From an uncultured Alphaproteobacteria bacterium (GTDB taxonomy: Bacteria; Pseudomonadota; Alphaproteobacteria; HIMB59; GCA-002718135): DNA of 49,986 nt. A program made the position numbers and the translations under genes. The notes beneath the pieces are model-generated. The model ran no database searches. It was not told the origin of the DNA and saw only the letters and a list, made by a program, of their open reading frames with translations. Shown piece after piece: positions 8,979 to 16,987 of the stretch. The stretch lies in the NCBI GenBank assembly GCA_902623255.1, contig CACNSY010000010.1:1-49986 (forward strand), written 5' to 3'. Each line of letters begins with the position of its first letter. Within the stretch, counting starts at the first letter, position 1.

Positions 8979-10344
8979 AACGCTCCCTGTATCTCTTTAC
9001 TATTTGTAGAGCTATAATGTTAAGAAATAATGTAATAACAAATAAAACTAATCCTAAAGCAAATGCTGATAATGTTCTTGGGTTATCAAATTCTTGATCA
9101 CCTATTAAGGCCACAACAATTTGAACTGTAACTGTTGTTACGTTTTCAAAAGGATTGCCCGTAAGATTGGGGGCTGTGCCTGCTGCAACTACAACAATCA
9201 TAGTCTCCCCTATCGCTCTGGATATTGCTAATAAAAATGCTCCTACAATTCCAGGTAAAGCTGCTGGTAAAATTACTTTTTTAATAGTTTCTGCTTTATT
9301 AGCGCCAATACCAAGAGATGCTTCCCTTAGACTTTGTGGAACAGAGTTTATTACATCATCAGATAAAGAAGAAATAAAAGGAATAATCATAACCCCCATT
9401 ACCATGCCGGCTGCAAGAGCGCTTGTTGGTGAAGCATCAATTCCAATTGATTGTCCAAATGCTTTAACGAAAGGTGCAACACTAACAAAAGCAAAGAACC
9501 CGTAAACTATTGTTGGTATCCCTGCCAAAATTTCGAGAAGAGGTTTAACTATTTTTCTAACTCTTTGACTTGCGTATTCTGCTAAATAAATTGCTGTTAA
9601 TAATCCAAGAGGTGCCGCAACACACATGGCTACTACCATTACTAAAAATGTTCCAGCAAATATTGGTACTGCACCAAAGGATCCCTCTGCAGCTGTTTGA
9701 CCTTCTCTAATTGGAATAAAAGGATACCACTCAGTACTAAATAAAAATTCGAAGATTGATACTTCTGCAAAAAAGCGAAGGCTTTCAAATATTAGTGAAA
9801 AAACTATTCCTATTGTAGTGAAAATAGCAACAGATGAACAAAATATAAGTATATATTGAATATATTTTTCAATTGTATGTTGAGCATGAAATTCTGGTTT
9901 TAATTTTTGTGAAGCGTATAAGGCTCCAAGTAACATTATAATGATTATTGAGGTATAAAAAGATATTTGACTTATTTGTCTTAAGGAAGAATAATGAGCT
10001 GCAGCATTAATTATTTCTATAGATTTACCATCAGCAAAAGAAGGGTTATTAGCAACATTTCTAATCTCTGCTAACAATAATCCTTCGTTGTAAACTGCGC
10101 CCTCAATATATTCAAAGTTACTAATAACTATGTTTTGAATAATCTGTTCTTGAAAAATAGCCCATGAAAAATAAACAATTAGTGCAGGAAACAAACACCA
10201 CATTAAAACGTATTGTGCGTAATAATTGGGAAGAGATTTGCTTTTCGTACCTTGTTTTTTAGAGTTTAATTTAATTCTTGATCTTCCGTATATAAAGGAT
10301 GAGAAAATTCCGACTGCAATTAAAACTAAAGACCAAAAAAACAT
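8971..10344 (-). CDS. pstC: Phosphate ABC transporter permease PstC
   Basis: 457 aa with an extended N-terminal half like its PstA partner: a membrane anchor at the extreme N-terminus, a second hydrophobic segment near residues 48-65, a periplasmic stretch, then the permease domain from about 160. Recognisable PstC features are the GTFLVMVVAMCVAAPLGLLTAIYLAEYAS segment, the EILAGIPTIVYGFFA motif and the EAA loop SLREASLGIGANKAETIKKVILPAALPG. Separated from pstS by an intrinsic hairpin (10360-10385), so pstCAB is probably expressed below pstS levels. Confidence 0.95.
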   Translation of the reverse strand: MFFWSLVLIAVGIFSSFIYGRSRIKLNSKKQGTKSKSLPNYYAQYVLMWCLFPALIVYFSWAIFQEQIIQNIVISNFEYIEGAVYNEGLLLAEIRNVANNPSFADGKSIEIINAAAHYSSLRQISQISFYTSIIIIMLLGALYASQKLKPEFHAQHTIEKYIQYILIFCSSVAIFTTIGIVFSLIFESLRFFAEVSIFEFLFSTEWYPFIPIREGQTAAEGSFGAVPIFAGTFLVMVVAMCVAAPLGLLTAIYLAEYASQRVRKIVKPLLEILAGIPTIVYGFFAFVSVAPFVKAFGQSIGIDASPTSALAAGMVMGVMIIPFISSLSDDVINSVPQSLREASLGIGANKAETIKKVILPAALPGIVGAFLLAISRAIGETMIVVVAAGTAPNLTGNPFENVTTVTVQIVVALIGDQEFDNPRTLSAFALGLVLFVITLFLNIIALQIVKRYRERYE

Positions 10345-10359
10345 TTATAACTTAGTATT

Positions 10360-10385
10360 AAAAAAAAGGGGGCTTGTATGCCCCC
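10360..10385 (-). terminator. Intrinsic hairpin between pstS and pstC (attenuator)
   Basis: A perfect 6-bp G/C stem, GGGGGC and GCCCCC (10368-10373 and 10380-10385), with a 6-base loop. On the minus strand it is followed by eight consecutive U (10367-10360), the classic rho-independent terminator. It lies after the pstS stop and before pstC, so it should cut most transcripts after pstS and let a fraction through, giving an excess of binding protein over the membrane parts. Confidence 0.85.
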
Positions 10386-10407
10386 ATTTTATAAAAATTT
10401 AAGATTT

Positions 10408-11403
10408 TTATTTATAATTTGTTTGATTAGAAATAGCATCAAGAACAGCTGCTCTATCCGCAGGACTTAGTTGAACAAGTCCAGCATCTAGTAAGTAACC
10501 TTCTGTTGCTTCTTCACTTACAAACTCATTAACATAATCCATTAAACCAGGAATAACACCAATGTGTGCTTTTTTAATGTAGAAGAATAAAGGTCTTGCT
10601 ATTGGATATGAATAATCTTGGATACCTTCCATAGAGATTTCAACACCGTTAATCATTGACGCTTTAACTTTATCAGAATTATTAGATACAAAACTATAAC
10701 CAAAGATACCGAATGCACCTTGTTCTTTAGTTATATGCTCAACATACAGTTCATCATTTTCACCACCTTCAATAACATGGCCATCTTCACGATACGCTTG
10801 ACAATCACCGTCAGCAACTAACATATCTTTAACACAACCCTTTTTCATTACAAGTGAGTCAAATGCATCTCTTGTTCCAGAAGTTGGAGGAGGTGCCATG
10901 ATAGAAATTTCAACTTTTGGTAATCTTTTATCTATTTCATACCAAGTTGTTGGAGCATTTGCATTATCTCTAGCCATTGCCTGCCAGATTTCTTCTTTAG
11001 TTAAATCAATGCCACCTTTCATTGTAGCACCGTTAGTATATTTCCATTCATAATCTGCAGCGTATGCAAAAGCTATACCATCATTACCAACTCTAACTTC
11101 GATGATATCGGTTACACCACCATCTTGACAGAGTTTGAATTCTTTATCTTTTTGTGCTCTTGAAGAGTTAGTGATATCTGGATGTTCAACTCCAACACCT
11201 GCACAAAATAATTTGTGTCCTCCACCAGAACCAGTTGATTCAATTACGGGTGCTTTCATTCCTTGAGATGCCATTTTTTCAGCAACTAAAGTAGCGAAAG
11301 GATAAACTGTAGAAGATCCTACAATTGAAATATAGTCTCTTGCTGAAACTGAAGTAGTTCCAAATAAAGCAAGGACAGCAATTAATTTGATTACATTTTT
11401 CAT
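10408..11403 (-). CDS. pstS: Periplasmic phosphate-binding protein PstS
   Basis: 331 aa with a signal peptide ending near TTSVSA before RDY. Phosphate-binding loops are visible as GSSTVYPFA, ESTGSGGGHKLFC and PTSGTRDAFDSL. It captures phosphate in the periplasm for PstCAB. I choose the ATG at 11403 over the in-frame ATG at 11415: the longer form adds only MRLN, and the GAGG inside it (11413-11410) is a well-placed Shine-Dalgarno, six bases from the 11403 start. Candidate Pho box at 11445-11462. It is the first transport gene after phoR and is followed by a terminator hairpin. Confidence 0.96.
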   Translation of the reverse strand: MKNVIKLIAVLALFGTTSVSARDYISIVGSSTVYPFATLVAEKMASQGMKAPVIESTGSGGGHKLFCAGVGVEHPDITNSSRAQKDKEFKLCQDGGVTDIIEVRVGNDGIAFAYAADYEWKYTNGATMKGGIDLTKEEIWQAMARDNANAPTTWYEIDKRLPKVEISIMAPPPTSGTRDAFDSLVMKKGCVKDMLVADGDCQAYREDGHVIEGGENDELYVEHITKEQGAFGIFGYSFVSNNSDKVKASMINGVEISMEGIQDYSYPIARPLFFYIKKAHIGVIPGLMDYVNEFVSEEATEGYLLDAGLVQLSPADRAAVLDAISNQTNYK

Positions 11404-11444
11404 ATTAAGCCTCATTTAAAATAAGGTTGTCCTACAGAATATAT

Positions 11445-11462
11445 ATTAAGGATTTATTACAG
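11445..11462 (-). promoter_or_regulatory. Weak candidate Pho box before pstS, overlapping the phoR stop
   Basis: Minus strand CTGTAAT-AAAT-CCTTAAT. The first half matches the CTGTCAT consensus at six of seven positions, the linker is the consensus AAAT, and the second half matches at four of seven. It overlaps the last codons of phoR and lies 42 bases before the chosen pstS start. A convincing -10 at the expected distance is not visible, so this is a tentative call. Confidence 0.4.
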
Positions 11463-12498
11463 TTTGCTGAAATACTGGTAAAGAAATAGTAAATGTTGAA
11501 CCCTTATCTACCTTGCTTTTTATCGATAATTTACCATTATGCCTATTAGTTATATGTTTAACAATAGATAAACCCAAACCCGTACCGCCTTGATTTCGAG
11601 ATCTATTTTTATCTACTCTATAAAATCTTTCAGTAAGTCTAGTTAAATGCTCTTTCGATATGCCTTCTCCCTTATCTATAAAACTTATTTGGCAAAAGGT
11701 GGTATTGTCATCAATTACACTCTCAAGCTCAATTTCAATAGTAGAATTTTCTTTGCTATATTTGATTGCATTATCAGTTAGATTTAAAAAAACTTGAATC
11801 AAAGCATCTTTGTTTGCTGATATTGTAGACTTATCAAAATCATCCTTGATTTGAACTTCAATTTTTTTTGCCGTTAACTTGTTTTGTAAATTATCTACTA
11901 CGCCATCAATTAATTGCCTTATATTCGCTTCTTGAAATTCTATCGGCTTATCTTCAGTCTCATATTTACTTAGTAATAATAAATCTTCGACTAATCTAGT
12001 CATACGCCAAGCCTGATCTTCCATTGTGTCTAAAAATTTACCAACCGTTTTGTCTTTGTTCTTATCTTCATTGAGTGAATTTTTAATTGTTTCAACATAG
12101 CCTAGAATTGAGGAAAGAGGAGTTCTCAATTCATGACTTACATTAGCCACAAAATCTGTTCGCATTTGTTCGTAGTTTTTAAGAAGACTTTGATCGTTTA
12201 GTGATATTAATAATTCTTCATAATCTTTTTCAACAAATATTAAGTCAGCAATAAAATACATATCACTAAAATTAGATGGGGTGAATTCAAACCTAAAATC
12301 TTCTTTCTCCCTAAAGGCTTTATCAATAAAAGTATTTAACTCTGTTGATCTAATAATATTATTGAGATCTCTTCCTTCATCTATAAATAAAAATTTTTGT
12401 TTAGCTGCATTATTGTAAAAAATTATTTCCTTATTTGTATCAATTGCAATAATAATCGAAGGTATCTTACTTAGACTTAGTCTTAGTTTTTTTTTCAT
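11446..12498 (-). CDS. phoR: Phosphate-sensing histidine kinase PhoR, without a membrane anchor
   Basis: 350 aa. A PAS domain (about 12-105) is followed by HisKA with FVANVSHELRTPLSSILGYVET (phospho-acceptor H122) and a HATPase domain with the N box NLTDNAIKYS, DKGEGIS and GGTGLGLSIVKHI. It phosphorylates PhoB under phosphate limitation. Typical PhoR proteins have one or two N-terminal membrane helices; here the protein opens directly at the PAS domain (MKKKLRLSLSKIPSIIIAID), so it appears soluble or peripheral and would depend on PhoU/PstB contact. Its first 32 bases lie inside the SET gene, and no Shine-Dalgarno is visible, suggesting translational coupling. Confidence 0.88.
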   Translation of the reverse strand: MKKKLRLSLSKIPSIIIAIDTNKEIIFYNNAAKQKFLFIDEGRDLNNIIRSTELNTFIDKAFREKEDFRFEFTPSNFSDMYFIADLIFVEKDYEELLISLNDQSLLKNYEQMRTDFVANVSHELRTPLSSILGYVETIKNSLNEDKNKDKTVGKFLDTMEDQAWRMTRLVEDLLLLSKYETEDKPIEFQEANIRQLIDGVVDNLQNKLTAKKIEVQIKDDFDKSTISANKDALIQVFLNLTDNAIKYSKENSTIEIELESVIDDNTTFCQISFIDKGEGISKEHLTRLTERFYRVDKNRSRNQGGTGLGLSIVKHITNRHNGKLSIKSKVDKGSTFTISLPVFQQTVINP

Positions 12499-12967
12499 AT
12501 TTTTTTAATTTTGGCCAATCATTGTCACTTAAAATATAACCTACACAATTTCTAGAACCACACTTACAAATGTGATCCATAAAATCTGTATCAAAAGGAT
12601 AACCATAGTTATAGAAAAGTTCGTCTCCTTTTTTTATTCGTTTAATAGAAGAAATCCAAATCTCATTATCTATGATGTCTACTTCACAATTAGGATTACA
12701 TGAGTGATTAATAAATTTTGCAAAATTATAATCGACATCACCGTCTATGTCGTATCGCTTGTTTAGTTCAAAAACATAGACCATGCCGTTATTTTTATCT
12801 TTTTTTGCTTTACGGATTTGTTTATCTGCTCTTTTGTCACCCTCTCTTTTAGTAACTTTATCACCAATATATTGGATTACTTTCTGACCTTTTTTAATAT
12901 TAGTTTTTGCAAATAATCCAGAACCGTGAAGGGGTGATTTTTTTTTAAACCAAATTTTCTGCGTCAT
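12467..12967 (-). CDS. SET-domain protein lysine methyltransferase
   Basis: 166 aa, almost all SET domain. It opens with GSGLFAKTNIKKGQKVIQYIG, has the S-adenosylmethionine/active-site pseudoknot motifs FINHSCNPNC (85-94) and ELFYNYGYP (116-124), and ends with a post-SET zinc motif CKC-x4-C (C134, C136, C141). The catalytic tyrosine is probably Y119 or Y121. The tail is very basic (KKYEKKTKTKSK). SET proteins transfer methyl groups to lysines; in bacteria targets are mostly unknown. It is the first gene of the phoR-pst series and overlaps phoR by 32 bases, so a link to phosphate signalling is suggested by context only. Confidence 0.9.
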   Translation of the reverse strand: MTQKIWFKKKSPLHGSGLFAKTNIKKGQKVIQYIGDKVTKREGDKRADKQIRKAKKDKNNGMVYVFELNKRYDIDGDVDYNFAKFINHSCNPNCEVDIIDNEIWISSIKRIKKGDELFYNYGYPFDTDFMDHICKCGSRNCVGYILSDNDWPKLKKYEKKTKTKSK

Positions 12968-13053
12968 ACTGTTATTTTTTTACAATACACACATATAATA
13001 ATAAATTGTATTATAAAATGATACTTTTATGTATAAGAGCAATTCTTTAATTA
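12968..13053. promoter_or_regulatory. Divergent promoter region between the SET/phoR/pst operon and plcP-agt
   Basis: 86 bases separate the two operons. On the plus strand CTGTTAT-TTTT-TTACAAT (12970-12987) resembles a Pho box in its first half only (six of seven), but a consensus -10 TATAAT (12995-13000) lies seven bases behind it, as expected for a PhoB-activated promoter of plcP. On the minus strand a TATAAT at 13016-13011 could serve the SET operon. The imperfect inverted repeat GTATTAT-AAA-ATGATAC (13009-13025) could be an operator. All of this is inferred from short matches. Confidence 0.4.
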
Positions 13054-13866
13054 ATGAAATTTGAAACAAATAAAAAATTTTACCGCACAATTTGGATTTC
13101 GGATACCCATCTAGGAACTAGTGGCTGTAAAAGCAACATGCTTTTAGAATTCTTAGAGGAAACAGATTCAGAATATTTATTTTTAGTAGGCGACATTGTA
13201 GATGGATGGCGCATGCGTAAGAAAATGTATTGGCCTCAAGAACATAATGATGTGGTTCAAAAAGTTTTAAAAAAAGCGAAAAATGGAACTAAGGTAGTGC
13301 TTATCCCAGGAAATCATGATGAAGTATTAAAAGATTTTACAAATTTTTCCTTTGGAGAAATTTCAATCAAAAATGAAGATACGCATCAATTAGCTGATGG
13401 TAGGAAAGTACTGATTACACACGGAGATGAGTTTGATGCTGTGATCATTAATGCAAGATGGTTAGCTAAAGTTGGATCAGCACTTTATGAATATTTACTA
13501 AAGTTAAATAATGTATTTAATTTTATTCGACGAAAGATGGGTTTATCTTACTGGTCACTGTCTCAATATTTAAAAAAGAAAACAAAGCATGCAACAAACT
13601 TTATTAGTAATTTTGAGTTTGCTGTATCTGATAGAGCTAGAAGAGAAAATGCCGATGTCGTTGTGTGCGGGCATATACATAGACCTGAAATAAAGGAATT
13701 AAATGGTGTTCTCTATTGTAATGATGGTGACTGGATTGAAAGTTGCACAGCACTCGTTGAAGATGAAATTGGAAATTTATCTATTCTTAATTGGCCCGAA
13801 GAAAGAGAAAAATTAAAATTAATTTCTTTTGAAGAAAGACGAAAAATAAAAGAGGATGCAGCCTAA
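13054..13866 (+). CDS. plcP: PlcP-type metallophosphoesterase (phospholipase C for lipid remodelling)
   Basis: 270 aa, calcineurin-like phosphoesterase of the COG2908 group. Metal motifs are all present: WISDTHLG (D17, H19), GDIVDG (46-51), GNHDE (86-90), THGDEFD (122-128) and CGHIHRPE near 206-213. In Sinorhizobium and SAR11 the PlcP protein of this group splits phosphatidyl lipids to diacylglycerol under phosphate starvation, and it is paired with the glycosyltransferase Agt; that pairing and the divergent pho operon favour this role. The related LpxH activity (UDP-diacylglucosamine hydrolysis) is the main alternative. The final codons overlap the start of agt by 11 bases. Confidence 0.82.
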   Translation: MKFETNKKFYRTIWISDTHLGTSGCKSNMLLEFLEETDSEYLFLVGDIVDGWRMRKKMYWPQEHNDVVQKVLKKAKNGTKVVLIPGNHDEVLKDFTNFSFGEISIKNEDTHQLADGRKVLITHGDEFDAVIINARWLAKVGSALYEYLLKLNNVFNFIRRKMGLSYWSLSQYLKKKTKHATNFISNFEFAVSDRARRENADVVVCGHIHRPEIKELNGVLYCNDGDWIESCTALVEDEIGNLSILNWPEEREKLKLISFEERRKIKEDAA

Positions 13867-14857
13867 AAAAATCGCGTTAATTAGTGATGCGTGGGTTCCT
13901 CAGGTAAATGGCGTTGTTACGACATTTCAAAGCATTATACCTATTCTAGAAAAAAAAGGTTTTGAAATTAAAATATTACATCCTGAGATGTTTAATAATT
14001 TTAGTTATCCTTGGTACAAAGAAATAAAAATTTCTTACAATACTAAAAAAGTTACTGAAAAATTTTTTAAAGAATTTAATCCAGATGTTGTTCATATAAT
14101 GACTGAAGGTCCAGTAGGTTTTGCTGGTCGTAAGTACTGTCTTAAAAATAAACTACAATACACTTCTTCCTTTCACACCCGTTTTCCTGACTACATTAAG
14201 CAAAGAGCTTTTATCCCAAAGAGATTTACATACTCCATATTAAGAAGACTACATAGTGATTCAGAAAGAGTTCTTGTTCCATCAGTTTCAATGCTAAATG
14301 AGTTAAAAAAATATAATTTTAAAAATTTAGTAGTTTGGAATAGAGGTGTTGATACAGAATTATTTAATCCAAATAAAAGAGACACAAACAGTAAAGATAG
14401 GCAACTGACTTATGTTGGTAGAGTAGCAATTGAAAAAAATATTGAAGAATTTTTAAAACTTAAAGGAAATTATAATAAAACTGTTGTGGGTGATGGTCCC
14501 GAATTACAAAAATATATTAATAAATATCCTGAAGTAAATTTTGTCGGTGTAAAAACTGGAGATGAACTAGCGAAATATTATGCAAACGCAGATGTATTTG
14601 TCTTTCCTTCTAAAACAGACACTTTAGGAAATGTAATACTTGAAGCATTGGCTAGTGGAACACCAATTGCTGCATATCCAGTAACCGGGCCCATAGATGT
14701 ATTAACAGATGAAAAGATTAACACTTTAGATAATGACTTGTTACAATCAGTTAAGAAGGCACTTAAAGTAAAAAGAGTTGATTGTAGAAATTTTACTCTT
14801 AAATTAACTTGGGAGAAATGTGTGAATGAATTTTTAGAATTCATGGTAAACGTTTAG
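13856..14857 (+). CDS. agt: Agt-type glycosyltransferase making glycolipids from diacylglycerol
   Basis: 333 aa GT-B fold enzyme of family GT4. The N-terminal acceptor domain starts KIALISDAWVPQVNGVVTTFQS; the nucleotide-sugar domain has YVGRVAIEKNIEEFLKL, VVGDGPELQKY and the E-x7-E type motif region FPSKTDTLGNVILEALASGTP (about 254-274). Translationally coupled to plcP by an 11-base overlap. In phosphate-starved alphaproteobacteria this pair replaces phospholipids by mono- or glucuronosyl-diacylglycerol at the inner membrane. The sugar donor cannot be read from sequence. Confidence 0.82.
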   Translation: MQPKKIALISDAWVPQVNGVVTTFQSIIPILEKKGFEIKILHPEMFNNFSYPWYKEIKISYNTKKVTEKFFKEFNPDVVHIMTEGPVGFAGRKYCLKNKLQYTSSFHTRFPDYIKQRAFIPKRFTYSILRRLHSDSERVLVPSVSMLNELKKYNFKNLVVWNRGVDTELFNPNKRDTNSKDRQLTYVGRVAIEKNIEEFLKLKGNYNKTVVGDGPELQKYINKYPEVNFVGVKTGDELAKYYANADVFVFPSKTDTLGNVILEALASGTPIAAYPVTGPIDVLTDEKINTLDNDLLQSVKKALKVKRVDCRNFTLKLTWEKCVNEFLEFMVNV

Positions 14858-14877
14858 TTATTTAAGGTAATTTTATA

Positions 14878-15534
14878 GTGACATTTTCTTTAAGACAAAA
14901 AATACTAGCAGAATTTATCGGGACATATTTTCTTGTACTAACAGTTGTAGGTAGTGGAATTATGGGAGAGTTAATGTCAAATGACCTTGGTATAATATTA
15001 CTAGGAAACACTATCGCAACAGGTGCCATTTTATATGTAATTATTTCTATGTTTATTAATATCTCAGGAGCGTACTTTAATCCTGCTGTTGTATTAAGTG
15101 ATATTATCCAAAAAAATATTCCTATTAATTACGGAATAATTTTTATTTTTACTCAGATTATTGCTGCTATATTTGGTTGTTTAACTGCAAATTGGTATTT
15201 TGAATATCCTATAATTGAATGGTCACTCAATGAAAGAGTTGGGGTATTTAAATTCTTTTCAGAAATAATTGCAACTGTTGGATTATTATTAACTATTTTT
15301 ATATTAAAAGAGGTAAACAAGGAAAGAATAGCTATTGGTGTAGCTCTATTTATTACCGCAGGATATTGGTTTACTTCATCAACAAGTTTTGCAAATCCAG
15401 CAGTAACTATAGGAAGAATGTTTACAGATAGCTTTAGTGGGATAAGTCCATCAAGTGTTCTAGGTTTTATTTTAGCTCAGATTATTGGTGCTCTTATTGC
15501 TACATTTATTGTTAGATTGTTTTTTAAAAATTAG
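14878..15534 (+). CDS. aqpS: AqpS-like aquaglyceroporin (MIP family), probable arsenite channel
   Basis: 218 aa, six membrane helices, both MIP half-helix motifs intact: GAYFNPAVV (about 61-69) and SFANPAVTIGRMFTD (about 164-178). The second motif, NPAVTI-x-R followed by TD-x-FSGI, is the form I associate with AqpS, the channel that in Sinorhizobium lets arsenite out after ArsC reduction. An arsC gene occurs 3.7 kb away in the same phosphorus cluster, supporting that role; glycerol or water transport remains possible. GTG start with AAGG ten bases upstream, and third gene of the plcP-agt operon. The stop overlaps the ppx stop (shared TTAG). Confidence 0.75.
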   Translation: MTFSLRQKILAEFIGTYFLVLTVVGSGIMGELMSNDLGIILLGNTIATGAILYVIISMFINISGAYFNPAVVLSDIIQKNIPINYGIIFIFTQIIAAIFGCLTANWYFEYPIIEWSLNERVGVFKFFSEIIATVGLLLTIFILKEVNKERIAIGVALFITAGYWFTSSTSFANPAVTIGRMFTDSFSGISPSSVLGFILAQIIGALIATFIVRLFFKN

Positions 15535-16436
15535 TTCAACATATTGTACAAGTAGCCTTCACGGATTCCATATCTTACAAAAATAATATTTTTAATGTTA
15601 TAAAATGAAGCAAGGCTAAATAAAATATATGTAGATAATTTTAATTTATCTAATCGATTGGGTTGGACAACATTCAATTTTTGAATTTGTTTTTTTTCCA
15701 TAGAGTATAATTTGTGATAAAATATTTCTAACTCTGAAAATGGTATCATGTACCCATGTAATTTATTTTTCTTGATTCCATTTAGGTGCAAATGAAGTTT
15801 TGCAAGATTGCGCCACATGCCTCCAATAACATAAATATTTCCTACGTTTTTAGAAAATTTAAGAGATTGGTTTTTAAATTTAGAAAATAAAAAATTATCA
15901 AATTTAATTTTAGTAGTTTTGTACATATCAGATTCACTTCTTAAGATGCCAATTTTTAAACTTTTAGTTTCAAGTATGTTTTCATTTTTTATAGTACTAA
16001 GTTCTAAACTTCCACCTCCCAAGTCAGCAACTAAACCGATTGGATTTTTTATTGAACTAATTACACCTAGAGATCCGCATTTAGCTTCATTTTTTGGTGA
16101 GAGCACTTCTACTCTAACTGACTTTTTTTTCTTGAAGGGTTCAATAATTTCTTTTCCATTTATTGTTTCACGAATTGCGGCCGTTGCAATTATATGAATA
16201 TCTAAGGACTCATAATCTTTTGCAATCTTAATATATTCTTCTAAGCATTTTATAGCTTCTTTTATTTTTATCGATGGGAGTTTACCTATTTTAATACTTT
16301 CACCTAATTTTAAGAATTCTCTTTTTTGATAAAGTATTGGAAAAGGATGAATAGCTTGCGCATATATAACTAGTCTAAATGTGTTAGAGCCTAGATCAAT
16401 CACTGTTATGGGATTTTTATTTTTCTTTTTAGCCAT
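15531..16436 (-). CDS. ppx: Exopolyphosphatase / pppGpp phosphatase (Ppx/GppA)
   Basis: 301 aa, only the two-lobed ASKHA catalytic module without the C-terminal HD-like domain of E. coli Ppx. Motifs: DLGSNTFRLVIY (15-26), TAAIRET with the catalytic-type glutamate, and VADLGGGSLELS near 137-148. It trims terminal phosphate from polyphosphate, or hydrolyses pppGpp; the short form is usual in alphaproteobacteria. It is transcribed divergently from the sixA-ppk1 genes, 32 bases apart, so synthesis and breakdown of polyphosphate sit back to back. Confidence 0.9.
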   Translation of the reverse strand: MAKKKNKNPITVIDLGSNTFRLVIYAQAIHPFPILYQKREFLKLGESIKIGKLPSIKIKEAIKCLEEYIKIAKDYESLDIHIIATAAIRETINGKEIIEPFKKKKSVRVEVLSPKNEAKCGSLGVISSIKNPIGLVADLGGGSLELSTIKNENILETKSLKIGILRSESDMYKTTKIKFDNFLFSKFKNQSLKFSKNVGNIYVIGGMWRNLAKLHLHLNGIKKNKLHGYMIPFSELEIFYHKLYSMEKKQIQKLNVVQPNRLDKLKLSTYILFSLASFYNIKNIIFVRYGIREGYLYNMLN

Positions 16437-16468
16437 GGAAATGTATACATCTAAAGTATTAAACTCGA

Positions 16469-16927
16469 ATGCTACAAGTCTATTTATTACGTCACGCCAA
16501 ATCTAGTTGGGATAATTTAGAACTTGATGACATTGATAGGCCACTGAATAAAAGAGGTGTGAGAAACGCAAAACAATTTTCTAAAATATTAGATAAAAGA
16601 AAATTTCAAATTGGTCAGATAATATGTTCTCCTTCTAAAAGAACAACTAGCACATATGATATAATTTCTAATTCATTTGATCGCTCAGTAAAATTTACAA
16701 TTGATAACGATATTTATGAATGCCCACCAAATATACTTGTAAGCAAAATTAAAAAATTAAAAAAAAATACTCTTATCATTGGACACAACCCTAGTTTGAT
16801 AGATTCAATTAATATTTTATGTAATTCAAATATTGAACATTTTCCAACCTGTGCTTTTGCTATAATATCCTTTAAAAATAACTGGACTATTGATAAAATT
16901 TTAAAACCAAAAAATAAAAATTATTAA
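16469..16927 (+). CDS. sixA: SixA-type histidine phosphatase
   Basis: 152 aa histidine-phosphatase-superfamily protein. It has the catalytic VYLLRHAKSSWDN (residues 4-16, H8 the phospho-acceptor), the DDIDRPLNKRGVRNA segment typical of SixA-like proteins, and the second active-site histidine in LIIGHNPSLID. E. coli SixA dephosphorylates phosphohistidines (ArcB, PTSNtr); many alphaproteobacterial homologues have no known target. It lies 60 bases before ppk1, an enzyme that works through a phosphohistidine, which makes a functional link conceivable but unproven. ATG start chosen; only 32 bases separate it from divergent ppx. Confidence 0.8.
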   Translation: MLQVYLLRHAKSSWDNLELDDIDRPLNKRGVRNAKQFSKILDKRKFQIGQIICSPSKRTTSTYDIISNSFDRSVKFTIDNDIYECPPNILVSKIKKLKKNTLIIGHNPSLIDSINILCNSNIEHFPTCAFAIISFKNNWTIDKILKPKNKNY

Positions 16928-16987
16928 AGAAATATGAATTTTTTATGAACATGTTTTTTTTATACCTAAAAAATATAAAAAAAAATT

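Noticed and set aside
9155..9505. Plus-strand open frame inside pstC
   Set aside because: Same reasons: antisense to conserved pstC coding sequence.
13054..13866. LpxH (UDP-2,3-diacylglucosamine hydrolase) as first choice for this phosphoesterase
   Set aside because: The fold fits both, but overlap with an Agt-type glycosyltransferase and the divergent pho operon favour PlcP. It remains the main alternative.
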